Source: Comamonas odontotermitis
GTDB lineage: Bacteria; Pseudomonadota; Gammaproteobacteria; Burkholderiales; Burkholderiaceae_C
Direction: 5' to 3'
Length of the DNA stretch: 64,000 bases
Assembly (NCBI RefSeq): GCF_020080045.1
Contig: NZ_CP083451.1
Location: forward strand, 2,232,001-2,296,000
Shown: piece by piece, positions 37,319 to 44,796 of the stretch
Numbering within the stretch: the first letter of the stretch is position 1
How the letters are laid out: each line of letters begins with the position of its first letter
The notes under the pieces: generated by a model
The model's input: the letters and a program-made list of their open reading frames with translations, nothing else
The model's database searches: none
What the model was told of the DNA's origin: nothing
Position numbers and translations under genes: made by a program

Positions 37319-38260
37319 ATGAACCTGCATCAGTTCCGCTTCGTGCAAGAGGCCGCGCGCCGCAACCTCAACCTGACCGAGGCTGCCAAGGCGCTGCACA
37401 CCTCGCAACCCGGCGTCTCCAAGGCCATCATCGAGCTGGAGGAAGAGTTGGGCATCGACATCTTCGCCCGCCACGGCAAGCGCTTGAAGCGCATTACCGA
37501 ACCCGGCCAGCAGGTGCTCAAGAGCATTGAGATCATCATGCGCGAAGTGGGTAACCTGAAGCGCATCGGCGACCAGTTCAGCACCCAGGACAGCGGCACG
37601 CTGTCGATTGCCACCACCCACACGCAGGCCCGCTATGTGCTGCCCACGCCCGTGGCCAAGCTGCGTGAACACTACCCCAAGGTCACCGTCAGCCTGCACC
37701 AGGCCACGCCTGCCGAAGTAGCGCGCATGGTGATCGACGAGCAGGCCGATATCGGCATGGCCACCGAATCGCTGGCGGATTACCCCGACCTTGTCACCCT
37801 GCCCTGCTACGAATGGCAGCACGTGCTGGTCATGCCGCACCAGCATCCATTGGCGCAGAAAGAGCGCGTCACGCTCGAAGACATTGCCAATGAGCCGCTG
37901 ATCACCTACCACCCCAGCTTTACCGGGCGCGGCAAGATCGATGCAGCCATGGCCTCGCGCCAGCTCACGCCGCGCATCGTGCTGGAGGCCATCGACTCCG
38001 ACGTGATCAAGACCTATGTGCGCCTGGGCCTGGGTATCGGCATCGTGGCCGAGATGGCCATGCGCGACGACCCGCTCAAGGACCTGGCGGTGCGCCCCAT
38101 GGGCTACCTGTTCGGCCAGAGCGTGGCACGTGTGGCCTTCAAGCGCGGCGCCTACATGCGCAACTTCGTCTACAAGTTTTCCGAGCTGCTGAGCGACCGC
38201 TTGAGCCATGACCTGATCGACCGCGCCATGGTCGGTCACGTGGCGGACTATGAACTGTGA
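37319..38260 (+). CDS. cysB: CysB-family LysR regulator
   Basis: 313-aa LysR regulator with strong CysB character. Seen: MNLHQFRFVQEA, HTH with LHTSQPGVSKAIIELEEELG, TTHTQARYVLP, and TYHPSFTGR in the sulfate/acetylserine-binding effector domain. It is the closer match of the two paralogues to canonical CysB, including the GIGIVAEMAM region. Regulates sulfur uptake and cysteine synthesis genes in other proteobacteria. Its upstream region is AT-rich with a direct repeat ATATTCCA, consistent with autoregulation. Confidence 0.92.
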   Translation: MNLHQFRFVQEAARRNLNLTEAAKALHTSQPGVSKAIIELEEELGIDIFARHGKRLKRITEPGQQVLKSIEIIMREVGNLKRIGDQFSTQDSGTLSIATTHTQARYVLPTPVAKLREHYPKVTVSLHQATPAEVARMVIDEQADIGMATESLADYPDLVTLPCYEWQHVLVMPHQHPLAQKERVTLEDIANEPLITYHPSFTGRGKIDAAMASRQLTPRIVLEAIDSDVIKTYVRLGLGIGIVAEMAMRDDPLKDLAVRPMGYLFGQSVARVAFKRGAYMRNFVYKFSELLSDRLSHDLIDRAMVGHVADYEL

Positions 38261-38282
38261 GCCCAGCGTCTAAAATACTCAT

Positions 38283-38325
38283 GAATTGATAGCTACCAGC
38301 GCCCGGCCAACGGGCGCTAGCTACG
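38283..38325. repeat. Short intergenic palindromic repeat (Comamonadaceae type)
   Basis: GATAGCTACCAGCGCCC and GGGCGCTAGCTAC flank a CGGCCAAC loop. It fills the gap between cysB and the aminotransferase and has the family AGCTA core. Confidence 0.5.
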
Positions 38326-38342
38326 TAAAACACTGCAAATCC

Positions 38343-39506
38343 ATGACTGCCACCGTCTCCACACCCAGCTTTCCCAGCCGTCTGCCCCAGGTGGGCACCA
38401 CCATCTTCACCGTCATGTCGGCACTGGCTGCCGAGCACAAGGCGGTCAATCTGGGCCAGGGCTTTCCGGATTTTGGCTGCGACCCGGCGCTGATCGAAGG
38501 AGTGACCCGTGCCATGCAGGCGGGCCACAACCAATACCCGCCGATGACTGGCGTGCCTGCGCTGCGCGAGGTGGTGTCGCAGAAAATCGAGGCCCTGTAT
38601 GGCAGACGCTATGACGCCACGAGCGAGATCACCGTCACCGCCGGTGCCACCCAGGCCATCCTGACCATCATCCTGAGCTGCGTGAGCCCGGGCGACGAAG
38701 TGATCGTGCTCGACCCCTGCTACGACAGCTATGTGCCCAACATCGAGCTGGCCGGTGGCGTGCCCGTGCGTGTGCCGCTCACGCCCAAAACATTCCGCCC
38801 CGATTTCGGCAAGATCGCTGCGGCCATCACGCCCAAAACCCGCTTGATGCTCATCAACACCCCGCACAACCCCAGCGGCACCACCTGGACGGCGCAGGAG
38901 ATGCAGCAGCTCGAAGACCTGCTGGCTCCCAGCAACATCCTGCTGCTGTCCGACGAGGTGTATGAGCACATGGTGTACGACGGCGCACGCCACGAAAGCG
39001 CTTCGCGCTACCCGGCCCTGGCGGCTCGCACCTATGTGGTCAGCAGCTTTGGAAAAACCTTCCACGTCACCGGATGGAAGGTGGCCACCGTTGCAGCGCC
39101 CGCAGCGCTGACTGCAGAATTCCGCAAGGTGCACCAGTTCAACGTGTTCACCGTCAACACGCCCATGCAGGTGGGACTGGCCGACTATTTGAAAAACCCG
39201 GCCCCCTACCTCGACCTGCCCCCGTTCTACCAGAAGAAGCGCGACCTCTTCCGCGCAGGCCTCGAAGGCTCGCGCCTGCAATTGCTGCCCTGCCCGGGCA
39301 CCTATTTCCAGTGTGTCGATATCTCCGCCGTGACGGATGCCAGCGAAGCCGATTTCTGCCAGCAACTGGTCAAGGACCTGGGCGTTGCCGCCATCCCGCT
39401 GTCCGCCTTCTATGGCGATGGCTTCGACCAGCAGGTGGTGCGCTTCTGTTTTGCCAAGAAGGACGAGACACTGCTGGCAGCCCTGGAGCGGCTGCGCAAG
39501 CTGTAG
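38343..39506 (+). CDS. Class I/II aminotransferase (methionine aminotransferase-like)
   Basis: PLP-dependent aminotransferase, 387 aa, close to the YbdL/kynurenine aminotransferase-type group acting on methionine and aromatic amino acids. Seen: NLGQGFPDFGCDP at the start, GHNQYPPMTG, TPHNPSG (NTPHNPSGTTW) with the PLP-phosphate region, and the Schiff-base lysine in SFGKTFHVTGWKVA. ATG at 38343 selected at the family start; the open frame extends to 38286 through an intergenic repeat. Possible link to methionine salvage, in keeping with sulfur neighbours. Confidence 0.92.
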   Translation: MTATVSTPSFPSRLPQVGTTIFTVMSALAAEHKAVNLGQGFPDFGCDPALIEGVTRAMQAGHNQYPPMTGVPALREVVSQKIEALYGRRYDATSEITVTAGATQAILTIILSCVSPGDEVIVLDPCYDSYVPNIELAGGVPVRVPLTPKTFRPDFGKIAAAITPKTRLMLINTPHNPSGTTWTAQEMQQLEDLLAPSNILLLSDEVYEHMVYDGARHESASRYPALAARTYVVSSFGKTFHVTGWKVATVAAPAALTAEFRKVHQFNVFTVNTPMQVGLADYLKNPAPYLDLPPFYQKKRDLFRAGLEGSRLQLLPCPGTYFQCVDISAVTDASEADFCQQLVKDLGVAAIPLSAFYGDGFDQQVVRFCFAKKDETLLAALERLRKL

Positions 39507-39514
39507 GCGAGCCA

Positions 39515-40070
39515 TCAGGTTGCTTTGCGGGCCTGGTAGTTGGTGCCGTACATGGTAGCGGTGCTGTAGCCGCGTGCGTTGGTGCATTTCTGGCTGTAGG
39601 CGCCGTCCCATTGGTTGGAGGCGGTTTTCTTTCCGTTGAATGTGCGGTTAAGTTCGTTGCCCTGCAGGTCGTAGATGTAGACGGTGGCGTTGCCCCGGCA
39701 GTCGGTGTAGGTGACTTCAAAGACGCGTTGCTCGTGCAGGTAGTGGTTGGCGCCGGTGGCCGAGCACCCACTTTGCCCGTCAAACCGGCCCACACGCCCG
39801 CCTCCCCAGATGTTGGCGAGTTTTTGCGTGGTGCCGCTGGTGCCTGCGGGGTCGATGGTGGTGCCTTTTTTGCCCAAAGGCCAGCAGGGGCTCGGGTGCC
39901 TTGATGCTTTGGCTGTACTGGACCGTGGTTTTGAAGCCTACCGGGTCGGTGCGGCTGGTGATTTGGCCGTTGCCGTCGTATTCGTACTTCCAGAGGTTGC
40001 CCATGACGTCAGTGACCTGGGTCAGTTGGGTGCCCGTCCATTGGTAGCTGACGCTGCGCCCTGCCAGATC
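39515..40070 (-). pseudogene. Rhs-family fragment with displaced C-terminal end
   Basis: Remnant of an Rhs-type protein, no start codon. The part 39706-40070 is a near copy of 42091-42466 in the Rhs N-terminal gene (DGNGQITSRTDPVGFKTTVQYSQSIKAPEP, then ANIWGGGRVGRFDG). One extra A in an AAA run near 39876-39878 shifts the frame, and it has a short in-frame difference in the Gly-rich stretch. Beyond the shared VFEVTY the frame continues differently: TDCRGNATVYIYDLQGNELNRTF to a stop at 39515. That end is probably the original C-terminus of the ancestral gene, displaced by the inserted module upstream. Confidence 0.8.
39706..40070. repeat. Direct repeat A of the Rhs locus
   Basis: About 365 bp, near-identical in orientation and sequence to 42091-42466 (repeat B). 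Together they bracket the 40071-42090 segment holding the Rhs C-terminal half and the small membrane protein gene. Confidence 0.85.
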
Positions 40071-40211
40071 TTCGGATAGTCGGTCTGCCAGCCCAGCGAT
40101 CCCATAATTTTCGTGCGACGCTATAGGTGTTTATATCGACGATGCTTTGGCATGGGCTGATCTTAACCGATCAGGTGTTGCACTTCAATTTTGAATTTTC
40201 TCTATTATGTT

Positions 40212-40448
40212 TTAGTTTTTAGACTGCCAATTCAAAATCAGCGGGATCACAAAATTCATAATAAACCCAATAACCATCGGAATTATGAATAATACGCGAT
40301 TTTTTTTCAAAAATCTCATCAAAACAATAATTAATATTAAAAAGGATGAAATATAAAACCATCCTCCCACTTTTAAAAATTCAGAAAATAAAAAACTGCA
40401 TAATGCAATTTGCATTGGCAACGTAATAACGTAAATAATATGATTCAT
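40212..40448 (-). CDS. Small three-helix membrane protein, candidate immunity protein
   Basis: 78-residue protein with three hydrophobic segments (about 4-25, 29-47 and 52-74) and few charged residues. It starts 15 bases after the Rhs C-terminal stop on the same strand, the classical place for the immunity gene of a polymorphic toxin. No known family is recognised. The region is clearly AT-richer than neighbouring genes, suggesting acquisition with the tip module. A membrane location suggests protection at the inner membrane, for example against a pore-forming or envelope-acting tip. No ribosome site is obvious; coupling to the preceding stop is plausible. Function is inference. Confidence 0.55.
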   Translation of the reverse strand: MNHIIYVITLPMQIALCSFLFSEFLKVGGWFYISSFLILIIVLMRFLKKNRVLFIIPMVIGFIMNFVIPLILNWQSKN

Positions 40449-40463
40449 TATTATGCAATTAAT

Positions 40464-42071
40464 TCATGCAACAGGAGGCCTATACCTAGGGTCAGGATAC
40501 TTCCTCATAAACTCAAAATATTTACAAGTAAAAATCCCAACAAAAGAAAATGGCCTTTCACTCCATGTATTGGTAGAAAAATCAACCATAGTCCATTCAC
40601 CGCATCGCTCTTCATATTTCCAACAGCCTACTTCCCAAGTTACCGGAAGGCTAATACACATTACCTGGCAGCCATCGGGCTTTTCCTTATACTCGCACCT
40701 GGGACATACCCCATTATCAGACAACCCTGAAGAATCAAATCTAGTAATTGGATTTTTATTTGCATAGTTATATAAATTCAATCCACCGCTCAGTCCAACA
40801 GGGTCCTGCTGAAGGTATCTACCCACTAAAGATTTGTAGTCCCTATGGAAATTATAATGCCCGCCAGATTCATAGTCGTAATATTGACCAGAAAATCTTA
40901 AATTCACCTGTATTGCATTCTCTATAATTTCAGTTGCTCCAAATGCTTCAGCGACTCCTTTCCATACCACAGTACCTTGCTTATCTGTTGCGGTCATTGG
41001 TGTTCCCAAATGATCTGTATGTAAGTAATAGTAGCTTGTTGCGTTATTCGTCAGACTGCCCTCTACGACATCAGCCTGCCAGAGCGGATCAGTGCTCCAT
41101 AGCCCTCGCTGGCCTGCCAAGGGATTGAACTCATAGGCTCTTTGCAGCTTACCACTCTTATCCAATTCCCCCATTAACGCCTTTTCGCTATAAATGAAGT
41201 AGGTAACTTGGGTCTCAGTGCCTTGGGTTACAACTTTCCCGATTCTGCGCCCAAAGGGGTCATAGCGATATAGGGCTTGCGTGCCATTGCTGCTTTCGTA
41301 TTTGCTTAATCGCTCTGCTGCATTGTAACTGTACGTTTTTTCTTCTTGGCTGCTGGCTTCGTACTTGGTATGACCTTGCGAGGTATAATTCACCTGAGTG
41401 TCAATGACAGGGCTTTGACTAAATGGCGTCTTCTCTGGATATCGCAACATTCGATTGTCTGCATCATAGATCCAAGTACCAGGTTGATGTACGCTACTGG
41501 TACGGTTGCCGACAGCGTCATAGCCATAGCTTTCATTGGGTAAGCCAAGTATTTGCAGATTTTGATCTGGCTCCACCCCCGTGAGGCGATTCAGACTGTC
41601 ATAACTATAATGAGTAGTACCCAAATCACTGCCAATCTTGGTAATATTGCCTGCCATATCGTATTGATAGGCGCTACTAGCAAGTGGCTGATTACTATTT
41701 TTATTAACCTGAATGCTTGTAGGCCGCTCAAGTGCATCCAGTGCAAGGATTTTAGTGGCCCCAGGCGTTTCAATGATCGTGGGCACGTTCCAGTGGTAGC
41801 TCTGGTAGCCAATTTCACTGCTATTGGGCAGTATTAATTTCACTAGCTGCCCGTTGGTGTAGGTATAGGTCTGCCTGTTGCCATCAGGATAGACGAGACT
41901 TGTCAGTTGTCCATCACTATTAAAGCTTTGGCCGGTGGTCAAACTAACGCTCCCCACTTCGTCCATCTTTCCATAGACGATCTGGTTTTTAATGGTACGT
42001 CCTCGTCGATCTTTCGTGTAATTAGCGCTGCTGATCAACTGCCCATTTCCGTCTTTTTGCTCATAGCTCAC
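40464..42071 (-). CDS. Rhs-family protein, C-terminal half with Cys-rich tip
   Basis: 535-aa frame, RHS/YD repeats throughout (e.g. YTYTNGQLVKL, YDSLNRLTGV, YDPFGRRIGKV, YHTDHLGTPM-like LHTDHLGTP) and the RHS-associated core (RFSGQYYDYESG, YLQQDPVGLSGGLNLYNYANKNPITRFDSSGL). After the core comes an 83-residue unique tip with seven cysteines, two of them in CPRC, no match to any toxin family I recognise. The frame has no signal peptide and starts at an internal GTG; natural translation upstream (CTACATGACAAAGACGCTC read in this frame as LHDKDA) meets a stop in the N-terminal half. So it is currently detached from its export signal. Followed by the candidate immunity gene. Confidence 0.8.
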   Translation of the reverse strand: MSYEQKDGNGQLISSANYTKDRRGRTIKNQIVYGKMDEVGSVSLTTGQSFNSDGQLTSLVYPDGNRQTYTYTNGQLVKLILPNSSEIGYQSYHWNVPTIIETPGATKILALDALERPTSIQVNKNSNQPLASSAYQYDMAGNITKIGSDLGTTHYSYDSLNRLTGVEPDQNLQILGLPNESYGYDAVGNRTSSVHQPGTWIYDADNRMLRYPEKTPFSQSPVIDTQVNYTSQGHTKYEASSQEEKTYSYNAAERLSKYESSNGTQALYRYDPFGRRIGKVVTQGTETQVTYFIYSEKALMGELDKSGKLQRAYEFNPLAGQRGLWSTDPLWQADVVEGSLTNNATSYYYLHTDHLGTPMTATDKQGTVVWKGVAEAFGATEIIENAIQVNLRFSGQYYDYESGGHYNFHRDYKSLVGRYLQQDPVGLSGGLNLYNYANKNPITRFDSSGLSDNGVCPRCEYKEKPDGCQVMCISLPVTWEVGCWKYEERCGEWTMVDFSTNTWSERPFSFVGIFTCKYFEFMRKYPDPRYRPPVA

Positions 42072-43147
42072 AAGCTGAGCGTCTTTGTCATGTAGGTGAC
42101 TTCAAAGACGCGCTGCTCGCGCAGGTAGTGGTTGGCGCCGGTGGCCGAGCATCCGCCTGTTCCTCCCGATCCGCCGTCAAATCGGCCCACACGCCCGCCG
42201 CCCCAGATGTTGGCGAGTTTTTGCGTGGTGCCGCTGGTGCCTGCGGGGTCGATGGTGGTGCCTTTTTTGCCCAGGGCCAGCATAGGCTCAGGTGCCTTGA
42301 TGCTTTGGCTGTACTGGACGGTGGTTTTGAAGCCTACCGGGTCGGTGCGGCTGGTGATTTGGCCGTTGCCGTCGTATTCGTACGTCCAGAGGTTGCCCAT
42401 GACGTCAGTGACCTGGGTCAGTTGGGTACCCGTCCATTGGTAGCTGACGCTACGCCCTGCCAAGTCATCCACCTTGGTGATCAAGCCATTGGCCATGGTT
42501 ACCGTGTAGATGGTTTTGCCAAAGTGGTCGAGGATGCGGGCGCTGGTAGCACTGTCGTAGGCAAAGCTGACTTTGACGCCGCTCGCGTTGGCGTAGTTCA
42601 GGATGCGGCCGTCTTTGTCATACGTAATGGTGTTGCCAAAGCGGTCGTACCACTGCCAGCCTGTGTGTTGCTGGGCAGGGGGCTGCGCTGGATCGATGAG
42701 TTTTTTGATATAGACCGGAGCGTTGCCTTTGCTTTTGGCCATGTACAGGTCGCTTTGGCCACTTTGACCAATACGCTCGTAGATGACGCCTACGCGCTCG
42801 ATGACTTTGACGTCCGCCCGCAGGGGATCGAGTTCGAAGTTGAGGGGTGCCCAGGCGGGGTTGAGCCACCAGCGGCCCTGGCTCCAGGAGCGGGCTATTG
42901 TTAAGGTGCCGCCCAGCACTTTGACGCTGAGGTCTTTGTTGGTTTCTTGGTATTCCCCATTGATCCAGTTGATGCGCGGCTCGCCTGCCGCGGCGACGGG
43001 TGCAAAGCCGAGTTCGGTGTTGGGAGCAAAGGCGCCGATGCCAGATATGCCTTGGGCGGAGGCTAGGGCGACATAGGTGAAGGCGGAGATCAGTAGGCTG
43101 CAGCGGAGCAGTTTGTGGATGATGCCTCCAAGTATTTTTCTATGCAT
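42068..43147 (-). CDS. Rhs-family protein, N-terminal half
   Basis: 359-aa N-terminal part of an Rhs-type surface protein. Seen: a signal peptide (LLRCSLLISAFTYVALASA) indicating Sec export, a DUF6531-like opening (INWINGEYQETNKDLSVKVLGG) and YD-type repeats (WYDRFGNTITYDKDGRILNY, YEYDGNGQITSRTDPVG). After VFEVTY it continues only MTKTLSL before a stop (overlapping the C-terminal half by 4 bases); the C-terminal half follows in another frame. The last 376 bp (42091-42466) are repeated downstream at 39706-40070. Not linked to VgrG or PAAR, so it is not an obvious type VI effector; a self-exported contact toxin or adhesion protein is possible. Confidence 0.82.
   Translation of the reverse strand: MHRKILGGIIHKLLRCSLLISAFTYVALASAQGISGIGAFAPNTELGFAPVAAAGEPRINWINGEYQETNKDLSVKVLGGTLTIARSWSQGRWWLNPAWAPLNFELDPLRADVKVIERVGVIYERIGQSGQSDLYMAKSKGNAPVYIKKLIDPAQPPAQQHTGWQWYDRFGNTITYDKDGRILNYANASGVKVSFAYDSATSARILDHFGKTIYTVTMANGLITKVDDLAGRSVSYQWTGTQLTQVTDVMGNLWTYEYDGNGQITSRTDPVGFKTTVQYSQSIKAPEPMLALGKKGTTIDPAGTSGTTQKLANIWGGGRVGRFDGGSGGTGGCSATGANHYLREQRVFEVTYMTKTLSL
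42091..42466. repeat. Direct repeat B of the Rhs locus
   Basis: Copy of repeat A (39706-40070) with a 12-base Gly-rich insertion (GGSGGTG region). Both end at the same GTAGGTGAC edge, where the sequences that follow become unrelated. This marks the recombination junction. Confidence 0.85.
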
Positions 43148-43330
43148 TTCCCAATTTCATTCAAAATTGCTATTGCAACGAATGTAGTTGGGCTGTGCAT
43201 ATTCACCGGGTTATTTTGCGGAAAGAAGGTGATTGTTTGATAGGGGGCAAAAAACAGGCCCTGGATTGTTAGATTTCTGCATCGCGTGTTGCGTTGAGTT
43301 GAAGTGCCAGGACGCGGAGGACGAGTCCAT
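43148..43330. other. Intergenic region upstream of the Rhs locus
   Basis: No gene recognised. The part next to 43148 is AT-rich and probably holds the Rhs promoter on the minus strand; the rest grades into the degenerate palindromic repeat. Confidence 0.4.
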
Positions 43331-43390
43331 AAACAGTAGAGCGGTACTACAAGACGACACAATGACGTATCAGGGGTGTTGTTGGCTTGA
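43331..43390. repeat. Palindromic dispersed repeat, copy 3 (degenerate half)
   Basis: Right half only: ACAGTAGAGCGGTACTAC, then AATGACGTATCAGGGGTGTTG, the counterpart of GTATCAAGGGTTGTG in copy 1. The left half has decayed beyond certain recognition. Same orientation as the copies at 9474 and 13400. Confidence 0.55.
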
Positions 43391-43393
43391 CCA

Positions 43394-43436
43394 TAAAAAA
43401 ACTGCTTGAGCCCTGATGCAGGGCGCAAGCAGCTAT
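43394..43436 (-). terminator. Terminator downstream of the porin
   Basis: On the minus strand: CTGCTTGCGCCCTG, loop, CAGGGCTCAAGCAG, then T7. It also carries the GATAGCTGCTTGCGC start of the Comamonadaceae intergenic repeat family, so repeat and terminator coincide here. Confidence 0.7.
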
Positions 43437-43522
43437 CAAACTAGGAGTAACAAAACACTATCGCAATCACATTCTGGTGCCCGAGGCGCATGCAGCACAG
43501 GACTGCACAGCGCCCCGCCTCA

Positions 43523-44632
43523 TCAGAACGAATGGCGGATACCGACCTGGTAGCCGGTGCCCGAACCATTTCCGTCGGCCACCGCCAGGCCATCGCCCAC
43601 CGTATAGGCCTTGCCGCCATCCTTGTTCTTGACGCGGGCCACATTGCCGTACAGCGCAGTGCGCTTGGACAGGTTGTGCACATAGCCCAGTGCGATGTGG
43701 TTGGCGTCATTGGCCACATTGGTTGCCTTGACAGCGCCGTAGCTCACACGGAACTGACCAGCCGAGCCCACCGGCACATGTGCGCCCAGCGCCCAGACGC
43801 GCGTCTTCTTGTCGTCGCCCGCCTTGTTTTCGCCCAGCAGCAGCATGGGCTTGACCACGCCGAAATCGTAGCTTGCGCCAATGTTGGACTGCTTGAGGTC
43901 ACCCAGCACGCTGTGCGTTGTCTTGGTCGTCGCCACAGCCAGGCTGAGCGGCCCGCTCGCGTAACCTACGCGGGCACCGATCACGCGGCCATCATTGTTG
44001 GCCATGCTCTCGCTGAAGCCATACATGACGGTACCGAAGAAGCCGCCCATCTTGGGCATGTGGTAGGCGATGGAGTTGGACGCACGCACGTGGGTCACGC
44101 CCCGCGCACCCGCTGGCGGGTAGAACAGCGCCGCCGACGAGCCCACGCCGTTGGTGCCAAAGGCATGGTAGCCGCCACCCGACACCGCGAGGTTGCTGAA
44201 GCCTGGCACGAAATCGCGGCCCAGTCGCACTTCACCGAAATCGCCCGACAGGCTGACGGTGGAGCGGCGGCCAAAGGTCAAGCCCCCGCTCTGGTTCTTC
44301 ATGTTGTCCACGCTGGTGGAGCCCCCTGCGCCCGTATCGGCCTCGTATGCAGCCTCCAGCCAGAAGCTGGCCTTGAGGCCACCACCCAGGTCTTCCGTGC
44401 CGCGAAATCCCAGGCGGCTGGAGGTATTGCCATCGGCGCCCAGTTGGTTGAGCGAGCCGCTGCCGCTGCTCGACAGGTGCGTGATGCCCGAGTCGATCAC
44501 GCCAAACAGCTGCACCCGGGATTGCGCCTGCGCTGCGCCACCGGCGCACACCAGCGCCAGCCCGAGGGCTGCAGCTGCCGCTTTGTGCCGCACATGCGGG
44601 GGCTGAGGCAGGGTCGATGGTTCAAGTTTCAT
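43523..44632 (-). CDS. Gram-negative porin (Burkholderiales OmpC-like)
   Basis: Outer-membrane trimeric beta-barrel for passive diffusion, 369 aa. Seen: signal peptide (AAAAALGLALVCAGGAAQA), a mature start QSRVQLFGVIDSGI typical of betaproteobacterial porins, GFRGTEDLGGGLKASFWLE, SLSGDFGEVRLGRD, and a C-terminal aromatic residue in GIRHSF, the outer-membrane insertion signal. Monocistronic, with its own terminator. Selectivity is unknown. Confidence 0.92.
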   Translation of the reverse strand: MKLEPSTLPQPPHVRHKAAAAALGLALVCAGGAAQAQSRVQLFGVIDSGITHLSSSGSGSLNQLGADGNTSSRLGFRGTEDLGGGLKASFWLEAAYEADTGAGGSTSVDNMKNQSGGLTFGRRSTVSLSGDFGEVRLGRDFVPGFSNLAVSGGGYHAFGTNGVGSSAALFYPPAGARGVTHVRASNSIAYHMPKMGGFFGTVMYGFSESMANNDGRVIGARVGYASGPLSLAVATTKTTHSVLGDLKQSNIGASYDFGVVKPMLLLGENKAGDDKKTRVWALGAHVPVGSAGQFRVSYGAVKATNVANDANHIALGYVHNLSKRTALYGNVARVKNKDGGKAYTVGDGLAVADGNGSGTGYQVGIRHSF

Positions 44633-44796
44633 GGTGCTGTCTCCTTCTATGGTTGATGAAAGCCAAGGGCATCATCGAAGGAGAAGCTGTCATTCAGCTG
44701 TCATGCGGGCCTTGAATCTTCAGGGAAAACTCGGGATTGCCAGCCGTTGCGCTTTGAACGAGACGCGCCACCCAGCGCAGCCGGGGGCGCTCGCCA

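Noticed and set aside
42068..43147. Type VI secretion Rhs effector
   Set aside because: No PAAR, VgrG or chaperone nearby; the N-terminus has a Sec signal peptide instead.
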